Origin: Callaeas wilsoni
Taxonomy: Eukaryota > Chordata > Aves > Passeriformes > Callaeidae
Length of the DNA: 64,000 bases
NCBI GenBank assembly: GCA_013398955.1
Contig: VWPU01017660.1
Coordinates: forward strand, 124,001 to 188,000
Reading direction: 5' to 3'
The notes under the pieces were generated by a model that saw nothing but the letters and a program-made list of their open reading frames with translations, made no database searches and was not told where the DNA came from. Positions 12,407 to 25,659 of the stretch are shown here, piece after piece. The position numbers and the translations under genes were made by a program. How positions within the stretch are numbered: the stretch's first letter is position 1; each line of letters begins with the position of its first letter.

Positions 12407-12459
12407 GGGATGGTCTTTGTGGAGCCCTTGCAACTCAGGATGTCCTGTGATTCTATGAT
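12407..12459 (+). repeat. CR1 3' terminus
   Basis: The order gggatggtctttgtgg, cccttgcaactcagg, atgtcctgtgattctatgat is a diverged plus-strand CR1 end of the subfamily whose sense form reads 'gggtcccttccaactcaggatattctgtgattctatg'. Only ~50 bases survive. Confidence 0.65.
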
Positions 12460-15400
12460 CTCCATTTATGAGGTGACAATGCCACTTTACACACTGAGTT
12501 TACAACCACACAACCCTGGATACGTGCACAGTGCCAGGAATACACATCCTTCCAGGAGGAAAGAAGAAACAGCACATCCGTCTCTGCCATAATTCTGCAA
12601 ATTGTTTGAAACACCAATGCCAGTATATAATGAATTAGTTCCCTCGCATTTCCAATTCTACACAGCTGTCTCACAATAAGTGGAGCATCAGCCACTGCTT
12701 TTACTTTGACAAGGAGCACACCACTGAGACGTTATGAGACCAGTACTCCTGCTGCATTCTCATTCAGCATCCAAAGTTCAGCTTGGAGAGAAGGAAAATG
12801 AGGGCAATGGCTAGTGACAGTAAGCCTTGATAGGGTCACGGGCTTTGCGACAGCTCCAACATGCAGGCGGGTGAAAACATCACTCTCAAAGAGAAGGGAC
12901 AGAGGAAAGAAAGGAAGAAGGGGACGGGGGAGAGGAAAGAAAAAGGAAAGGCTGATGGACAGTTGGACTTGTTGAGGGTGAAATCAATTAAAGTGCATCA
13001 AATCCAGAATTCATGCTTTTTCAAAGTGACAAATATGTGCTGGAAACTGAGAAAGACGAGGGGAAAATAATGTCTTTGACCTCCCGGAGACCGGCTGTTC
13101 CTTCCGTCAGAGGAGCCAGAAGTGAAGTGAGATGCGTTCATGATAAATTGTAACAGCCAGGCAGCCACCTTAAAAAAGAACGAGGTGAAAAGGTTACAGA
13201 AGGGACCCAAAATGCAAAGAATTCAACCAAACATCAAGATAAATCAGCTCAGGCCCCTGTGTGTGCAGAGGCAGCCTTCACAGAGCTGCTGCAGCTCATC
13301 TCAATTTGTTAGCCTGGCCTGAAGTGTAAGAGACACACACACAGAGCTTGTTTACAAAAGCTTTGGAAAACATCCTTCCAAAGGGCTGCCTCGCCTCAGC
13401 CTTCCCAGGTGAGGGGACACCATGATCACCCTGCCTGCCATCCCAGTCTGGAGCTTGTCAGAGTGTTAGAAATTACCTGGATGCACGAAAATATCCCCAG
13501 CAATCCTGTGTTTTAGGAGAAAGCTTTCCGAGAGTTGGACACCTCTCTCTTACTAAAGCAAACATAAAATATTCACACTTCTCAAAGTTTCAAAGCCTTA
13601 GTATCTCTTATTTTTTCTTGCACTTTGAAGATCAAAACTAGGAAGTTCTATCTAAGTGTGGTACAAATATTTGTCTGGATGCTTCCACTGCTATGGAACT
13701 TTGGATCTTTTTCCCTTACTAACAACCAGGAATTACGAACTCTGATGATTACTTTCATGCAGAACAGTTGAGTGAAAAGCTAAAATATTTTAAAGAATCA
13801 ATAAGTATATGATATATGTTAATAAAATATTTGAAGCATTGTGTCCTGCTGGGAATATATACGTTCAGTCCATTAAATATCCAAGAAAATAAGTCAGTGC
13901 AGGTGCAAAGGAACTCAGCATTAAAAAAGGACACAGTTCACTTGACAGTGATTACCTTCACATGAGGTAAAGCTTCCCCAGTGCTGCATCCAATGGTTTA
14001 TGTGAGCTGTAACAAAGGCAAAGCAGAATTTTGGGGAATATTTAGTGCAGTTGTGCATCCCCTATGCATGTCCCGCTCTGACTGCAGAGTCCTCACTTTA
14101 GCCCAGCTGTTTGTGATACTGGGTCCTCCTTAAACCACCAACACAATCAATGGACACTTCCCCAGATCTTCAAGCAAGAGCTGCCCAAATCTAACTTCTT
14201 CCAGACTGACCCTTGAGGAGGTCACTGAAGAATCCATGGTTTCTCTGCTGTCCTGAGCCTTTCCTGGCACCGAAGGGACTGTAGGAAGTGATTTATACCG
14301 GAGATCCTCAGCTAAGCCAGTTCACACTGCTGACTGCTGCAGGGCAGCCCTAATCACGGGATCTAGAGGAGATTCCCAATGCAGAGCAGAATTCCTCATG
14401 CCTGGGATCGTGGCTGGCACGGTGGCCTTGCTGTGGGCAGTGCCTGTGCTGAGGAGTGGGGTTTGGCTCGGCGCTGCTGCTGGGAGGAAGCTCAGCTCTC
14501 AAGGGCTGGCTGGCATCCTCACAGCTCTGCCTTCAGACAGCACTGGTGAGCATCTCACCAACTGCTCCTGACACGCGTGCCCACCCCACTGTTGTTGCGT
14601 TTTTCCTCACGACAACCTTCCCTGGATGGTCCCTTCCCCGAAACAGCATGATTCTCTCAGGGAGACACGAGTTCACATCAACAAATCCTTCCCGACACTG
14701 CCCTGAAGCACTTTCGCTATGATCAGCTATTCAGAGTGATGGGACACACTAGTTAGATCTCTCTGTGTGTTTATCAATCCCTTCTCAGCCATTTTCCTCT
14801 GTAAATCCGTCAAATCTTTTTCTTCAAGCTCTGTGGGAACAGTTAGGAGCTATCTCCTCAGAGGTGCCTGCCCTGCCACTTGGATTTCATCCGGCTCCTG
14901 GAGAAGCTGGATGTCAGCAATGGTCGGCATGGTGCAGACACAGCAGCAGCGCTGCTGCCAGCGCCCTTGGAGTGACAGGATCCACACCAAAGACCCTTAC
15001 AAAATCCCTTACAAAACCCCTTGTCCCCGGGCAGGGGACTGGGAGGTGTCCTCCTGAGCAGGGACAGAGAAGGAAGAAAGGGAAAAGCACAGGGATGAAG
15101 TCAATTGAGTAAAAAGTCTGTAACATCCCAACACAGACATGAAATTTGTTCTGAGAGGAGCCAGGGCAGGAATGCAGCTGCTCCACAGGACCTTACAGAA
15201 TTTTAAGGACACAGGACTTAGTGCATTGGACTCAAGGCATATATTACATATCTGCACCCACATATTACACATCCACTACAACCCTGTGATGAACATCACT
15301 GAAGCCACATACTGTCACTCATAGATTCAGACCTGACAAATTTCCTTTTGTCCTTCCAGGGAATTTGAGCCTGAAAACCCACACATCTTCCCTTTAACTA

Positions 15401-15944
15401 CGGAGCATCAGCCAGTCCGTCTGCCTCACAGTGATGCTCGTAACCTCGGTGCAGGCAGTGATTTGCCAGCCAGCCTGGACGTGCCCAGATGCTGTCCTGT
15501 GGAACTGCCCTCTGCAGCTTACACGCACTTTGATCGCGCAGATCTGGGTCAGCATCCTGCATCCTGACAAGCATCCAAGGAGAACGCTTCCTTCTCCTTT
15601 CACCCTCGCTGTCAGCTGAGCTGGTTATCAGCCCTGCTCTGCCATCAGGGAATGCAGCACAAAGCAGTGACGGGACCTGGCTGAGGCCGCTTTGCAGACA
15701 GCACCTGGTTTGGGAATGGAGCCTGTATCAACAGGCTCCAGGTCCTCCACGCCACCGACCAGGTGACACCATGTACATAAGACTAAATTGTGAAGCTTTT
15801 GGGAAGATGCACCTGGTGGAGGGCTGACAAATCTGTAGGTATCACCAATTCTATTTTCTCAATCATACAGCATTCCCACTAGTGACAACCAAAGATTTAG
15901 GACAATCCCTAGCCTCCCACCAAGCTACCTATTCCAAAGGAGAG
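12460..15944. other. No recognisable gene; purine-rich run 12889-12953
   Basis: About 3.5 kb without a recognised gene or transposon. A purine-rich stretch of G/A runs with few pyrimidines lies at 12889-12953. The 13560-13900 part is AT-rich. Open frames up to 115 codons have no recognised domain. Near 14997-15020 there is a small direct repeat of ccttacaaaa words. Confidence 0.45.
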
Positions 15945-16330
15945 CTACAAGGGTGGTGAAGGGTCTAGAGGAATGGCAGAGGTCACTTGAAATGTTCAGC
16001 TGGAGGAGATTGAGGGCAGAGCTCACCAAGGGCGGCAGCTCCGATCTCTGCTCCTGTGACCAGGGACAGGACCCAGGGAATGGCTGGAGCTGTGCCAGGG
16101 AGGTTGAGGTTGCATATTGGGAGCAGGTTCTTCCCTCAGAGGTGCTGGGCACTGCCCAGGCTCCCCAGGGAATGGGCACGGCCCCGAGGCTGCCAGAGCT
16201 CCAGGAGGGTTTGGACAACGCTCCCAGGGATGCACAGGGTGGGATTGCCGGGGTGTCTGGGCAGAGCCAGGGGTTGGACTGGATGATCCCTGTGGGTCCC
16301 TTCCCACTGAGGATATTCCATGATCCTACT
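15945..16330 (+). repeat. CR1 LINE 3' portion
   Basis: Nearly 390 bases of the CR1 3' region can be followed in order: a body with ttcagctggaggagattgagggcagagctcac, then gggagcaggttcttccctcagaggtgctgggcactgcccaggctcccca, ggggttggactggatgatccctgtgggtccc, and the attccatgatcct end. This is the subfamily whose reverse complement appears at 990 and 57873. The overlapping 168-, 165- and 125-codon frames are carried by the repeat and are not genes. Confidence 0.92.
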
Positions 16331-18761
16331 CCTTGCTCGCTCAGCAGCCAGAACAAGCACACAGGGTCTGGGATCCTCTCCGTGGAGCCCTGCAGAGCAG
16401 GGCAGGAATCTCCCAGAGCCACCCTTTGTGCTGGATTTCATCAAGGGCACTGGATGTGAGCAGAGAGACAAATACGAAGTTATAGATATGAAACCAACAG
16501 AACATTTTACCATCCAAAAAAAGGGGTTCTGTCACTATGATTGAATAGTTCCTGCTCCTGCTTCTGATGTCTCCTGTCAGAAGAGGCAGATGAGCACAGA
16601 CCACGTGGCAGGAACAGCTTCACTAAAACGACTCTGGTAACAACCAACCAGACAGCTCCGCATCCAACACATCCACGAGGGGGAAAAACCCTCCAAGAGC
16701 CACAGAACAGTCGCTATTCTTCTAGGACTGAATATGTGTCTTTGTCAAAAAACAGTTACCATCCAACCATCAGCATTTTTAATATTTGGTTTTGTTGCCC
16801 CTGTCTAAATTACTCTCATTAAATTTTCCATCTGTAAAAGCATTTCAATTATTCTTTTCCATCTCCTCTAAATTTTTTTCCTGTTTTTGAGGACTCCAAG
16901 ATAATCTGGTGCTGAAACACTTTTTGGTAAGTTTCTGAGGGAGATGAAGCTTTTTTTAAAAGGAAGAAAATAAAGGAATCTTTTTAAAGCTACTGTTTCA
17001 TTACAACTTCTGATAAAACAGAACTTTTTTTTAAGAGAAAAAAGTAAATACATGTGAACAGTAAAATGTGCGTAACCAAAAGCTTCTCTTTGCTGTGCAT
17101 GTCCTTGACATTTCCCTTTACCACAACTGCTGACACACAAAGCCAGGCTGCAGCTCTGGGATTTAGGCTATTTAAATGGTAAGCTTTTCGTTTTAGAGGG
17201 ACAGTACAATTGAAAAGAAAAAAAACCCCCACAACCAACCTTTTTCCTCACTAAAGGACTGGCTCTAGAGAAGGACCAGAGCTGAGACACTCTGGAGTCC
17301 AGCCATAGCACGTCACCAACACACACCACGTGCTCTGTGCACGTGAGTGACCAGGGCTGTGGCTTCCAGCCCAAAATTCCTTGCAGAAGCCGGTCAGTGT
17401 CCACCAAGCAGTACCAAGTCATCACACAAAACAGGCTCTCATCCCCTGTATTGCATAGCAGGGTCAGCTCCAGCCTCCCCCAGAACAGAATGTTTGCTGG
17501 GGATACCAGGAGCTGATCCTAATCTGTGACCCCAAAGCAGTACGGAGGAAGAGGTGACAGATTTTACCACAAGTTTGTCTTTCCTGATCCCCAAGTGTTG
17601 TGTGCTAGTGAGTGAAATCCATCACAAAATGAAACAAGGCCATTTCCTCCAAACGTAAATCCAGGAATTACTGGTGGGGAAGGGAGATCAGTACAAGTGC
17701 TGTAACACTGTGCCACGCACATAATTCAGCTGGGGTAATTCACAGCTTTCCAACCTTTGGAAAGCCTGACTCACAGAGATTTGTGAAGGACCCGAAGTTT
17801 TAGCCCCCTCCTCCTCCCTTCTGGTACAACTTCCTACACCAACCCTCTGGGACATTAAATCTTCCAGTTGCCATTTTCTCCTAGGCAGGGAGGATATGAA
17901 TTTCATAACTCCTCAGCAGAGCTGCCATCAAAAGCCATGAAATAAGACAGGAAAGCAAGAGCAGGGCCTGGAACAGCCACAAGAACCCAGGACTGGACAA
18001 GCCATTAAGAGCTGCACACACTGCCTGGAGCACAGGTCCGTGGGGTGGGTGAGGGAGAGCACTGATACTTGAGCAGCTTGGAGAGGGATGAAATCAGAGC
18101 AGGACAGAGCCAGAGCCTGGGCTGGGGCTGGTTATGCACAGGAAAACCTGTACTTAGCGAGGAGTCACTCTGCACATGTCTGATTTCAGGGGTTGTGGAG
18201 GGACTGGGCTGCCAGAAGGGCTGGAGGAGGAAACCAAACGCTGAATTCAGGCACAGAACAGCTACAGGAGCACACCACCGCCTGTTTCCCACTTGAACTT
18301 GTGCCTCTCTGCTAGAGCCAAGGTGAGGGGAGGACTGGCGATGGCACAGGAGTGACAGAGGCTGAGGCACCCCTGTCTCCCTCACCCAGAGCACTGCCAA
18401 TGCAGATGTTCATCCAGCAGGTCACAAAGCCCAGCACGGACCACAACAGGAACAAAGTGTTTCCAAAGAAAACAATCTGGCTGTGGAACAGCCTTCCAGA
18501 GGAGATGAGCCTGGCAATCCACCCCTGAGGGCACACTGCAAAGCTCTCCTCCTCCTATAAACTATTTCATCACATATTCCTACCCCAAAGGACTGCATTT
18601 AGCCCCTTCTTTCATATATTAAACATGAATCAAAATAAAAACCCAAGCATTTTTAAAGAGTTAAACCAGTATCATAGTTTCCCCTTACCACAGTTTTTAC
18701 TGCCCAAAATAAGAGTTGAATAGATAAATCCCAGAAAGAATCAATACTTCTGTCAGACACC
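16331..18761. other. No recognisable gene or repeat
   Basis: About 2.4 kb of mixed DNA with poly-T and poly-A patches near 16790-17060. Short open frames have no recognised domain. Confidence 0.45.
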
Positions 18762-18871
18762 ACACTGGGGCCTTGAGCAAGCTGATCTAGTGGGTGACAT
18801 CCCTGCCCATGGATGGTCTCTGAAGTTCCATCCAACCCAGGCCACTTGGTAATTTTTAAGATTCTGTGACT
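18762..18871 (+). repeat. CR1 3' fragment, diverged
   Basis: The fragment reads gcttgatctagtgg-like sequence, gacatccctgcccatgg, gaagttccatccaaccc and agattctgtgac, the sense order of a CR1 3' end with many substitutions and deletions. It is an old copy. Confidence 0.7.
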
Positions 18872-20370
18872 CCTGCAGAGGATCTAAAGCCCTAAGCTGG
18901 CCAGCACAGCACAGTGTTTCCCCTGTAGAGCGGGAAGCCAGGAGAAGGAGGAGATACTTTGCAGGGGGGTTGCAGAGTTAATACTACAAATTCTTCCAAC
19001 TGCTGTGGCCAATAAACTTCAGCTACCCAAGGCTTGCCACTGCAATTGGAATAATCAATAGCTGGGGGAGCCCCTTTGTGCTCATGTACTGACCTGGGTC
19101 ATGCAAAAGGGAAAAACCAGTGGGAACATTCATGATACACTATCCACATGGTCAGGAGCACACAGTGCCTTTCTTCTCTCTTCCTGCTGCTCCTGCCTGG
19201 GTCCTTTGCAGGAGGGGCAGCTCTGAAGCAGCAGCTCATTTCAGCCAGTCCCTCAGCAGATTCCAGCAGAAGCCACCTCTCTCCACACTGAGTCTTCCTT
19301 GTGGCACAGCAAACACTTTCCTCATCCCTTAAGGAGACTCCACAGTCACTTGCCTGCTTCCCACTCACCACATTACCTAGAGACTGAGAACAATGAAATT
19401 TACTTTTCAGTCTCCACCACAGCTTGGCTTCTTTTCCTCTTCTCCAAACAGCACAGACATGAGGTGGCACATCCCAGTTGCAGAATTATGGGAATTTCAT
19501 CCCAGTGTAGAACTCCTAAACTTGAATCCTCCATAGGAGCTACAAAGAGAAGATCCAAAGGTGACCTCAGGCTGGCAAAACAGAGCAGCACTGAGGGACT
19601 AAGCTTAAATACAGCTCCTGGACCAATGAGCAGAGGCTGTGGGTGAGCCCGGGTGAGGCTAGTTAGGGCAATCAGACCCTATGGGTGCACCCAGGCCCTG
19701 CCAATTTGTACTTAATTCCTGCTAATAGAAAACACCTGAACATCGTCAGGCACCTTTAGCTAGAGAAATTTCTCGATTTTGTGAGGGGATTTAACTCTTG
19801 AAAGACTGGAGTAAAAGGAATGGATCATCTCAGAAGCCACATTAGCTGTTGCCTTCCCAAAGCCCAGGCTCCTGATCAACCCCCACTACTGCCCAGGAGT
19901 TCAAACCTGGTGACGAGGCTCAGTTTAAATTGGAGGAGCCCTATGAACTGGCACAGCTGCAGAGGATGTGACATAATTGTGCCCCTGAAATAACCTGACC
20001 GATTATCCTTAGAGTTGAAACATCCGTTGATACTTTGCAGAGGCAAAATGGACCCAAACTGGGGCTGGCAAAAGCACCTGACAAATGGCACTTGTGTGAA
20101 ACCCTCCCAGGTCACAGTGTAAGGCCAGAGGGGAGCCAAGCCCTGAGGACGAGGAGCACAAGAGGCAGGGATTCATGTTCCTCACAAGGTGACAGCTCTC
20201 CAAACTCACCCCCGAATCCCCAGTGTGTCTGGGACACCATGGCCCACCTGGGCTGCAGCCTCTGCTTTTGCTCTTTGCTCTTCTCAGCTCTCAAGTTCAG
20301 GAGATGAGTTAAGCACATAATAAAAGGAATTGCCCTTTTACAATAAGCTTTTTCTTCGCTCCTTTCACTT
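18872..20370. other. No recognisable gene or repeat
   Basis: Ordinary mixed DNA with open frames up to 123 codons and no recognised domain. Confidence 0.45.
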
Positions 20371-20456
20371 TATCACAGAATCACAGAATGGTTGGGTTGG
20401 AAGGCACCTTAAAAGACCATCCAGTTCCAAGCCCCTGCTCCCTGCAGGCACCTCCT
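20371..20456 (-). repeat. CR1 3' terminus
   Basis: The doubled tatcacagaatcacagaatgg followed by ttgggttggaaggcacc, ttaaaagaccatccagttcc and aagcccctgctccctgcagg is the reverse complement of a CR1 3' end with its characteristic octamer tail intact. The element is truncated after ~85 bases. Confidence 0.88.
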
Positions 20457-21639
20457 TGGCACTTTCTGCTTTTCCTTGCTTTCTCTTCCAAGTCACCAGC
20501 AGCCTCCTTCCTGCACCCTGCTGCCTGCTGTGGCAGCATTGCTGCCCCACAGAAGATAATAAACACATCAAGGCTGTCAAAGCCCCGTTGTTTTGGCTGG
20601 GAAGAGGTGCCCCCCTGCTGGGTGGGATTACTTCCCACCGGGATGGATGGCTTTCCCCTCACTGACAGCTCTCCAACAGGGAGCAATCGCTGTCCAGCCG
20701 GGAGCAGCAGGCAGCGAACGTGCCTGAGTGGCACCTAGGAGTGATGGGCGCAGGGAGGGGAGACAGGAGCTCAGCCCTGCTCTCACCAGCCCTGCTCTGC
20801 TGCCTGGGGGATGCCAGGGACACGGCCGGGATCTCCTTGCTGGCCCTGCCTGGGATGCCCCAAGCAGGGGGTGGCAGTGAGAAATGGGAATCTCATACTC
20901 CTGCTCAAGTCTCAGGGCAGGTGTCAGCCTTTATCCTACCCAGGGCTGACGCCTGGAACCAGCAGCTCTCAGTGCCTAAATATATTAGTGAATGGGACAT
21001 CCAGGAAAACATGAAGGAGGACAGGGAAGACCATCTCCCTTTGCCCTTGGGAACACGTGTTTTCCATAGGCCCTTCACGCTCCCCACACAGCAAATGCTC
21101 TGGGCAAAATCTCATCCTGAGCTGCACACTTGGCTCAGATTTTGGGACAAGGGCTAGCAGGGAAGTGGCATTCACCTGGGAAATGGATTTCCCATGGAAA
21201 AAAAATTTAGAGGCATAAAGAAAAGGTTTGGCCTGTTTGCATTTCCCAAATCAGTCTCTGAGACACCCAGGTAAGCTGAGGAGCAGCCACCTGACCTGCT
21301 GGCCATCACCTCACCCCAGCAAGCTGCCGTGGTGGTGCTGTGGGTTTGGGTTATGCCAGCTGAATTACCTCTGGATTCTTGGCTTTTTGAATTAAATAGA
21401 CAGAAAAGAGTAAAATGAGCGTTGAGCCGCTGTGATGGGACTGAGCAGGATCACAATGAGTCATCTGGAGTTTCTCCACCTTAGACCGGCCTCTTCAAAG
21501 ACACTTAAGGGAATCAATTGCCCGTATCCCACTCAAATCCTCTCTGTATGTGGTTTGTGAAGCTTTAAGCCCCTTTCCCACTCCCACAACCTCCAGCCCT
21601 CACCTCTGAAGTCTCTCTAGTCCATTATTCTGGAGGCTG
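20457..21639. other. No recognisable gene or repeat
   Basis: GC-moderate DNA with a 145-codon open frame at 20720-21157 that has no recognised domain and no splice context. Nothing else was recognised. Confidence 0.4.
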
Positions 21640-22060
21640 GTTCGTGAACAATGTGTTCACTTTCCGTAGTGCCTAATGAAGATGTTCCTGGCCCCGAACA
21701 TTAGATCTGCTGCACACTTAATGGAAAAAAATAGCTATTCTTCTCATTGGTGGGTCAGATGAGTTTCTTGGCAGTGAGGGTGGTACAGTTATGTGGACAA
21801 TCAAACAAGCCAGTGATTATTGACAATGCATTTTTGAGGAAATCATTGCTGTTTAAACTCTAATCACAACAATACCTCATTTAAAAGCATAAAAGCTTTC
21901 ACTCAGCAGAACTACCTTTTTTTTTTAATAGCTAGACAATTAAATAAATCTCCTGACACTTAACCATCATTTACCCAGTAGTCAGAAAATGGATTCAATG
22001 CCTTTGCATTAGTTAGATGATGATATCAGAGCAAGAACTGAAGAAGTACAAGCAGGTGAA
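21640..22060. promoter_or_regulatory. Candidate conserved non-coding block
   Basis: About 400 bases of AT-rich, low-CpG DNA dense in developmental factor-like words: gttcgtgaacaatgtg (HNF/SOX-like), ttattgacaatg (SOX-like), acaattaaataaat, gatgatgatatc and tgattattgac. Unlike neighbouring sequence it lacks simple-sequence drift. The texture is that of vertebrate enhancers, but conservation was not tested. Confidence 0.25.
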
Positions 22061-22699
22061 GGAAGATCTGGGAGGAGTGTGTGCTGCACTCAGGTATAAC
22101 AGGGTATCTTCTGCAGGGCAGAAAGGGATTTTTTGGTCTTCCCTTATTCAGATACCAAGATAATTTTTAGCATTATTGTGTTGCACAGATTTTAGCATTC
22201 TTGGGGAAAAAAAAAAAAGGAGTTGTTCTCTCTTTTATAGGCTGGAAACTGAAGTACAGGACAATGCCACTCTGAAAGTCTGTGTCTGGATCAGGAATGT
22301 GATGAGTTGTTCAAAAAGTAACCTTTCTACACTTAACCCTCAACCAATCTTCATTTTTTCAGCATTTCCACAAAACTGGTACCTGAAAACTTCAGAGTAA
22401 GTGTGGATTAAAGCTCAACAGGGAAAATAATCTGGGTTCTCATGCATTTTTGCCAACATTTTAGGAAAGGCTGCATGATCTTACAACAGAGCCCCCAAAT
22501 TAGCACTGAAACAAGCAGGATTGACCCTGCACTGGTCTGAGCATCAGCCCCTGGCAGATCACAGGCCTTTTATTACCCCTTATCCCAGTGGTGCTCTTAA
22601 TTCCCAGCTCTAGCTCTTCTCCCTCATTAGGTTCTTCAAGTGAAGAGCATGTCCTTCTGATGCCATTATTCAGAAGCTGATGCTAAATAACTCCTAAAT
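22061..22699. other. No recognisable gene or repeat
   Basis: Mixed DNA with a 12-base poly-A at about 22207-22218. Nothing recognised. Confidence 0.4.
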
Positions 22700-23050
22700 T
22701 TATTGCCTTCTGCCTGCTGTCAGCTGCCAGCAGCTGTAATGGGAGTGTCCTTCTCCTTTTCAGGTAGCAACAGCCATGATAGAAAATTCAATTCTTCCAA
22801 GCAGTGTTGGAGTTTGAGATGTATTATTATATATTCATTACCCTACGCTGAATTTCACGGGCTGCTTTATGATGTGCTGTTCAGAAATAAAACACAAAAT
22901 GGAAAGGAAGGCCATTGATCCGGCCTCATTCCAGGCCCTAAATAAATGACAGCTACATAGACAGTTAATTGTTTCCTGATCTCTGCTTATTCAATTTTTA
23001 AAGAGATCCCACAGATCTATTTCATAGAGATGGGTGTTTTTACCTCCCTC
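22700..23050. promoter_or_regulatory. Candidate conserved non-coding block
   Basis: Contains cagctgccagcagctg (paired E-boxes), gatgtattattatatattcattacc, ctaaataaatgacagctac (TGACAG, a MEIS/TGIF-like core) and agttaattgtttcc. It runs directly into the acceptor-like site at 23054. Regulatory function is inference from motif content. Confidence 0.22.
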
Positions 23051-23054
23051 ACAG

Positions 23055-23461
23055 ACCTCATTTTGGCAGAAAAATATGGCTCCACAAAGGTGTTTAGGAT
23101 GGCGTGGAAAGAGTTAAGGCCTCTTCTTCCACTCCTCCCTCTTGATTGTTTTAATTGGCTGCTTGATGACCTGAGCATCTCTTTGATGGGCATCAAACGC
23201 GGCCCTGAGCAGAGCTGCCGGACCAGGGTCACCCTGCTTGGCACAGGGCCATCAACCAATGCCCTCAGGATGGATCCAGTGCGGGCCAAGAGCCCTGATG
23301 GACACGGAATAACCTCCCTGGCCATAACCCCAGCAGCTCCAGAGGGGTCACTGGCCCCAGGGCCGGCAAACTTCAAACCGGGAAAAGGCAACCGTGAGCA
23401 AACAGCAAACCCCCCAAAACCAACACAGAGGAACCGTCCTGGTGACCCCACCAAATGCAAG
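23055..23461 (+). other. Open segment with acceptor- and donor-like flanks
   Basis: A pyrimidine-rich tract ending in cctccctcacag precedes 23055, and atgcaag/gtgagg, a strong donor match, follows 23461. Between them one frame stays open for ~135 codons, reading DLILAEKYGS early and ending in basic, Pro-rich sequence. I recognise no domain. The minus strand is also open here (228 codons, 23017-23703), so low stop density in GC-rich DNA is a sufficient explanation. It may be a coding exon, a lncRNA exon or chance. Confidence 0.2.
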
Positions 23462-25659
23462 GTGAGGGAGGTGAGAGGGAGGGGAGCCAGCAAGGGGGAG
23501 GAGCCCTGAAAGGGCGAAGTAGCACAGGTCTCTACCAGTAGTGCCTCCAGTCCCCCCAGGGAACAGTGGCACCACCACAACGGGACACCACAGTGACACA
23601 AATGCTTTCCACAACAAAGTGAATTAGGGCAGACATCTAAGGTGACACCAGCCACAGTTCCTTTCTGAGACTTGTGGGGACTGTCATGGAGCTGTAAGAA
23701 CATCTGTGCTATTGAAAGAGCAGAAAGCGTGGAAAAGCAGCTAAAGGGAGGAGGAAAAGTGGAAGTGTCTTTTCCTGGTGAGAATACTGGCTTCCATTGG
23801 CCTCAGCAGCTTAAAAAATTACTGCTTCCTGTGCTCCCTAGTGTGAGAGCTGCACTAGGAATGACTTGTTACCTCTCAGACAGATACACCAAACACCTTG
23901 AGCTCCTTGAGATCCTCTGCTTCTGAATGGGGCATAAAGGAGGGGTGATACTCCAGGTAACTCTGCCAGAAGAAGCCGCTCTAAGGTGTCAGTCACTTCA
24001 GCAGCAAGATTTCCTGGAGAAACAGCTCCTGAATCATATGAGCACATCCCAGCAGTGGGAGTACACGCTGAAGTCAAGTGCCTGTTTCCCTGTTGCTCTG
24101 GAGACCAGGCAAGAGCTTCCTAAACCCTCCAGGCCGCTTGCCCCAGGGGCTGTGTGCTGCTTTCACACCCTCTGGCCTTGCCCCTGCCCTGGGCTGCACC
24201 TCCTCGTGTCGCTGCTCACGTCTCGGGGCTCAGAGGCTGCTCTGCTGCAAATATTTGCACGCTCTGGGGGGAGGCACACAGTGCACTGGCCCCCAGGGGC
24301 AGGCGGCTCTGTATTTATCCTGGAATGGCAAACAACACCGAGAGCAAAGAAGAGAAAAAGGCAGATAAGATAAAAGTGTGTTACCAGGTCTAACAACACA
24401 AAATCAACAAAGACCATAGCAAAAATTATCTGCAAAGACCAACAAATGCAGCAGCAAGGGATCCTGATGGAGGACACTGGATCACCCACAGGACTGGTGA
24501 GACACAGCTGTTTGGCTCTTGGAAGCCCAATAGCAAGTCACTGAGAATCACTGTCAGTGACCCAAGACAATTTATATTAAAAGATATTTTTGTGGTCTTT
24601 GTCCTGCCCACACCATGAACCTGTAACTGCAACCAGCACCTTCATAATACAGAACTGAACCAAAGACTTCCCCACACAAACCAATTCCAGAAGAAGCCCC
24701 AGGCTGATGTGTGCCTGTGAAGAGTGGCATGAAACGCTGCAGCAATTAATTCCCAGTGTGTCGTGGGACTGGGTATTTCTCCCAGAAGATAGATTCACCC
24801 AGCTGTGAAGGTCTTCTCTGTCATTTAAGAAATATCCACATTTGCTGAAGTTTTAATTCATGCGTGCGGTTAATTTATAAAGTGAAGCAAAGTGTACTTG
24901 TTAAACAAACTGCATAATGATGAATTCAGAGGTGAAAAATAGAAAGGAGGTACCAGGAGAATCACATGTGAAAACCATATGGAAGGGTGTTCCACCAGCT
25001 TGGAACCAGATGGAAGAAAACATTGTCCCTGGACACTGTACAGAGTCCTACTGATAACAGATGATAAATCATTCACTGAGTGTAAGCAGGAGAGTGAACA
25101 TCACCACAGAGCGAGCTGTGCACGGACAACAGGACCACGAGCTGGGGGACATTAGATAAAAGGACAGCATGAAAAGCTCAGATGTCACCCCCTCGTGTCG
25201 ATCTAATCGGAGCCATTATCAGCGGGGACAGCCCGAAGAGCTGCAGAAAGGAGCAAAGGCAGAGCAGCAGGGGAGGAATGCGCTGAGGGAAACCACAGCA
25301 CAGCGAGTCTGCAGCAATGAGAGGCTCAGCAGGGATACGGGAGAGTTGCCTGGATGTTCACCCCTACAAAAGAAGATATGAACTTAGTCCTGTCTCTGAG
25401 CTCTAACTTTTCTGTGGGAGCTTTGACAAGTCATTTAAGGTCCCCTGAAGTCAAAGGGCAGCCTCCCATTCTCTCCAAAGCACTGCTGCCTTCTCCACCA
25501 CAGCGCATTTCCCAGGGAGCTGAAGTCCTTCCACGCTCCTGTTCGACTTGAGGGTCCTCTGTGACAACATCTCTCTTCTCAGGAGGGACAACTGCTCTGG
25601 ACACAAGAGGCCTACAGGCCTGACTGGGTCGGAAGACAGGACAGCACAATACACATAAG
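23462..25659. other. No recognisable gene or repeat
   Basis: About 2.2 kb of mixed DNA. Overlapping frames up to 148 codons at 23927-24373 have no recognised domain. A short stretch near 25190-25220 (atctaatcggagccattatcagcgggg) looks motif-like but is too small to call. Confidence 0.4.

Noticed and set aside
23017..23703. 228-codon open frame on the minus strand
   Set aside because: No recognisable domain, and the opposite strand is open over much of the same DNA. A frame of this length is plausible by chance in 64 kb of moderately GC-rich DNA.
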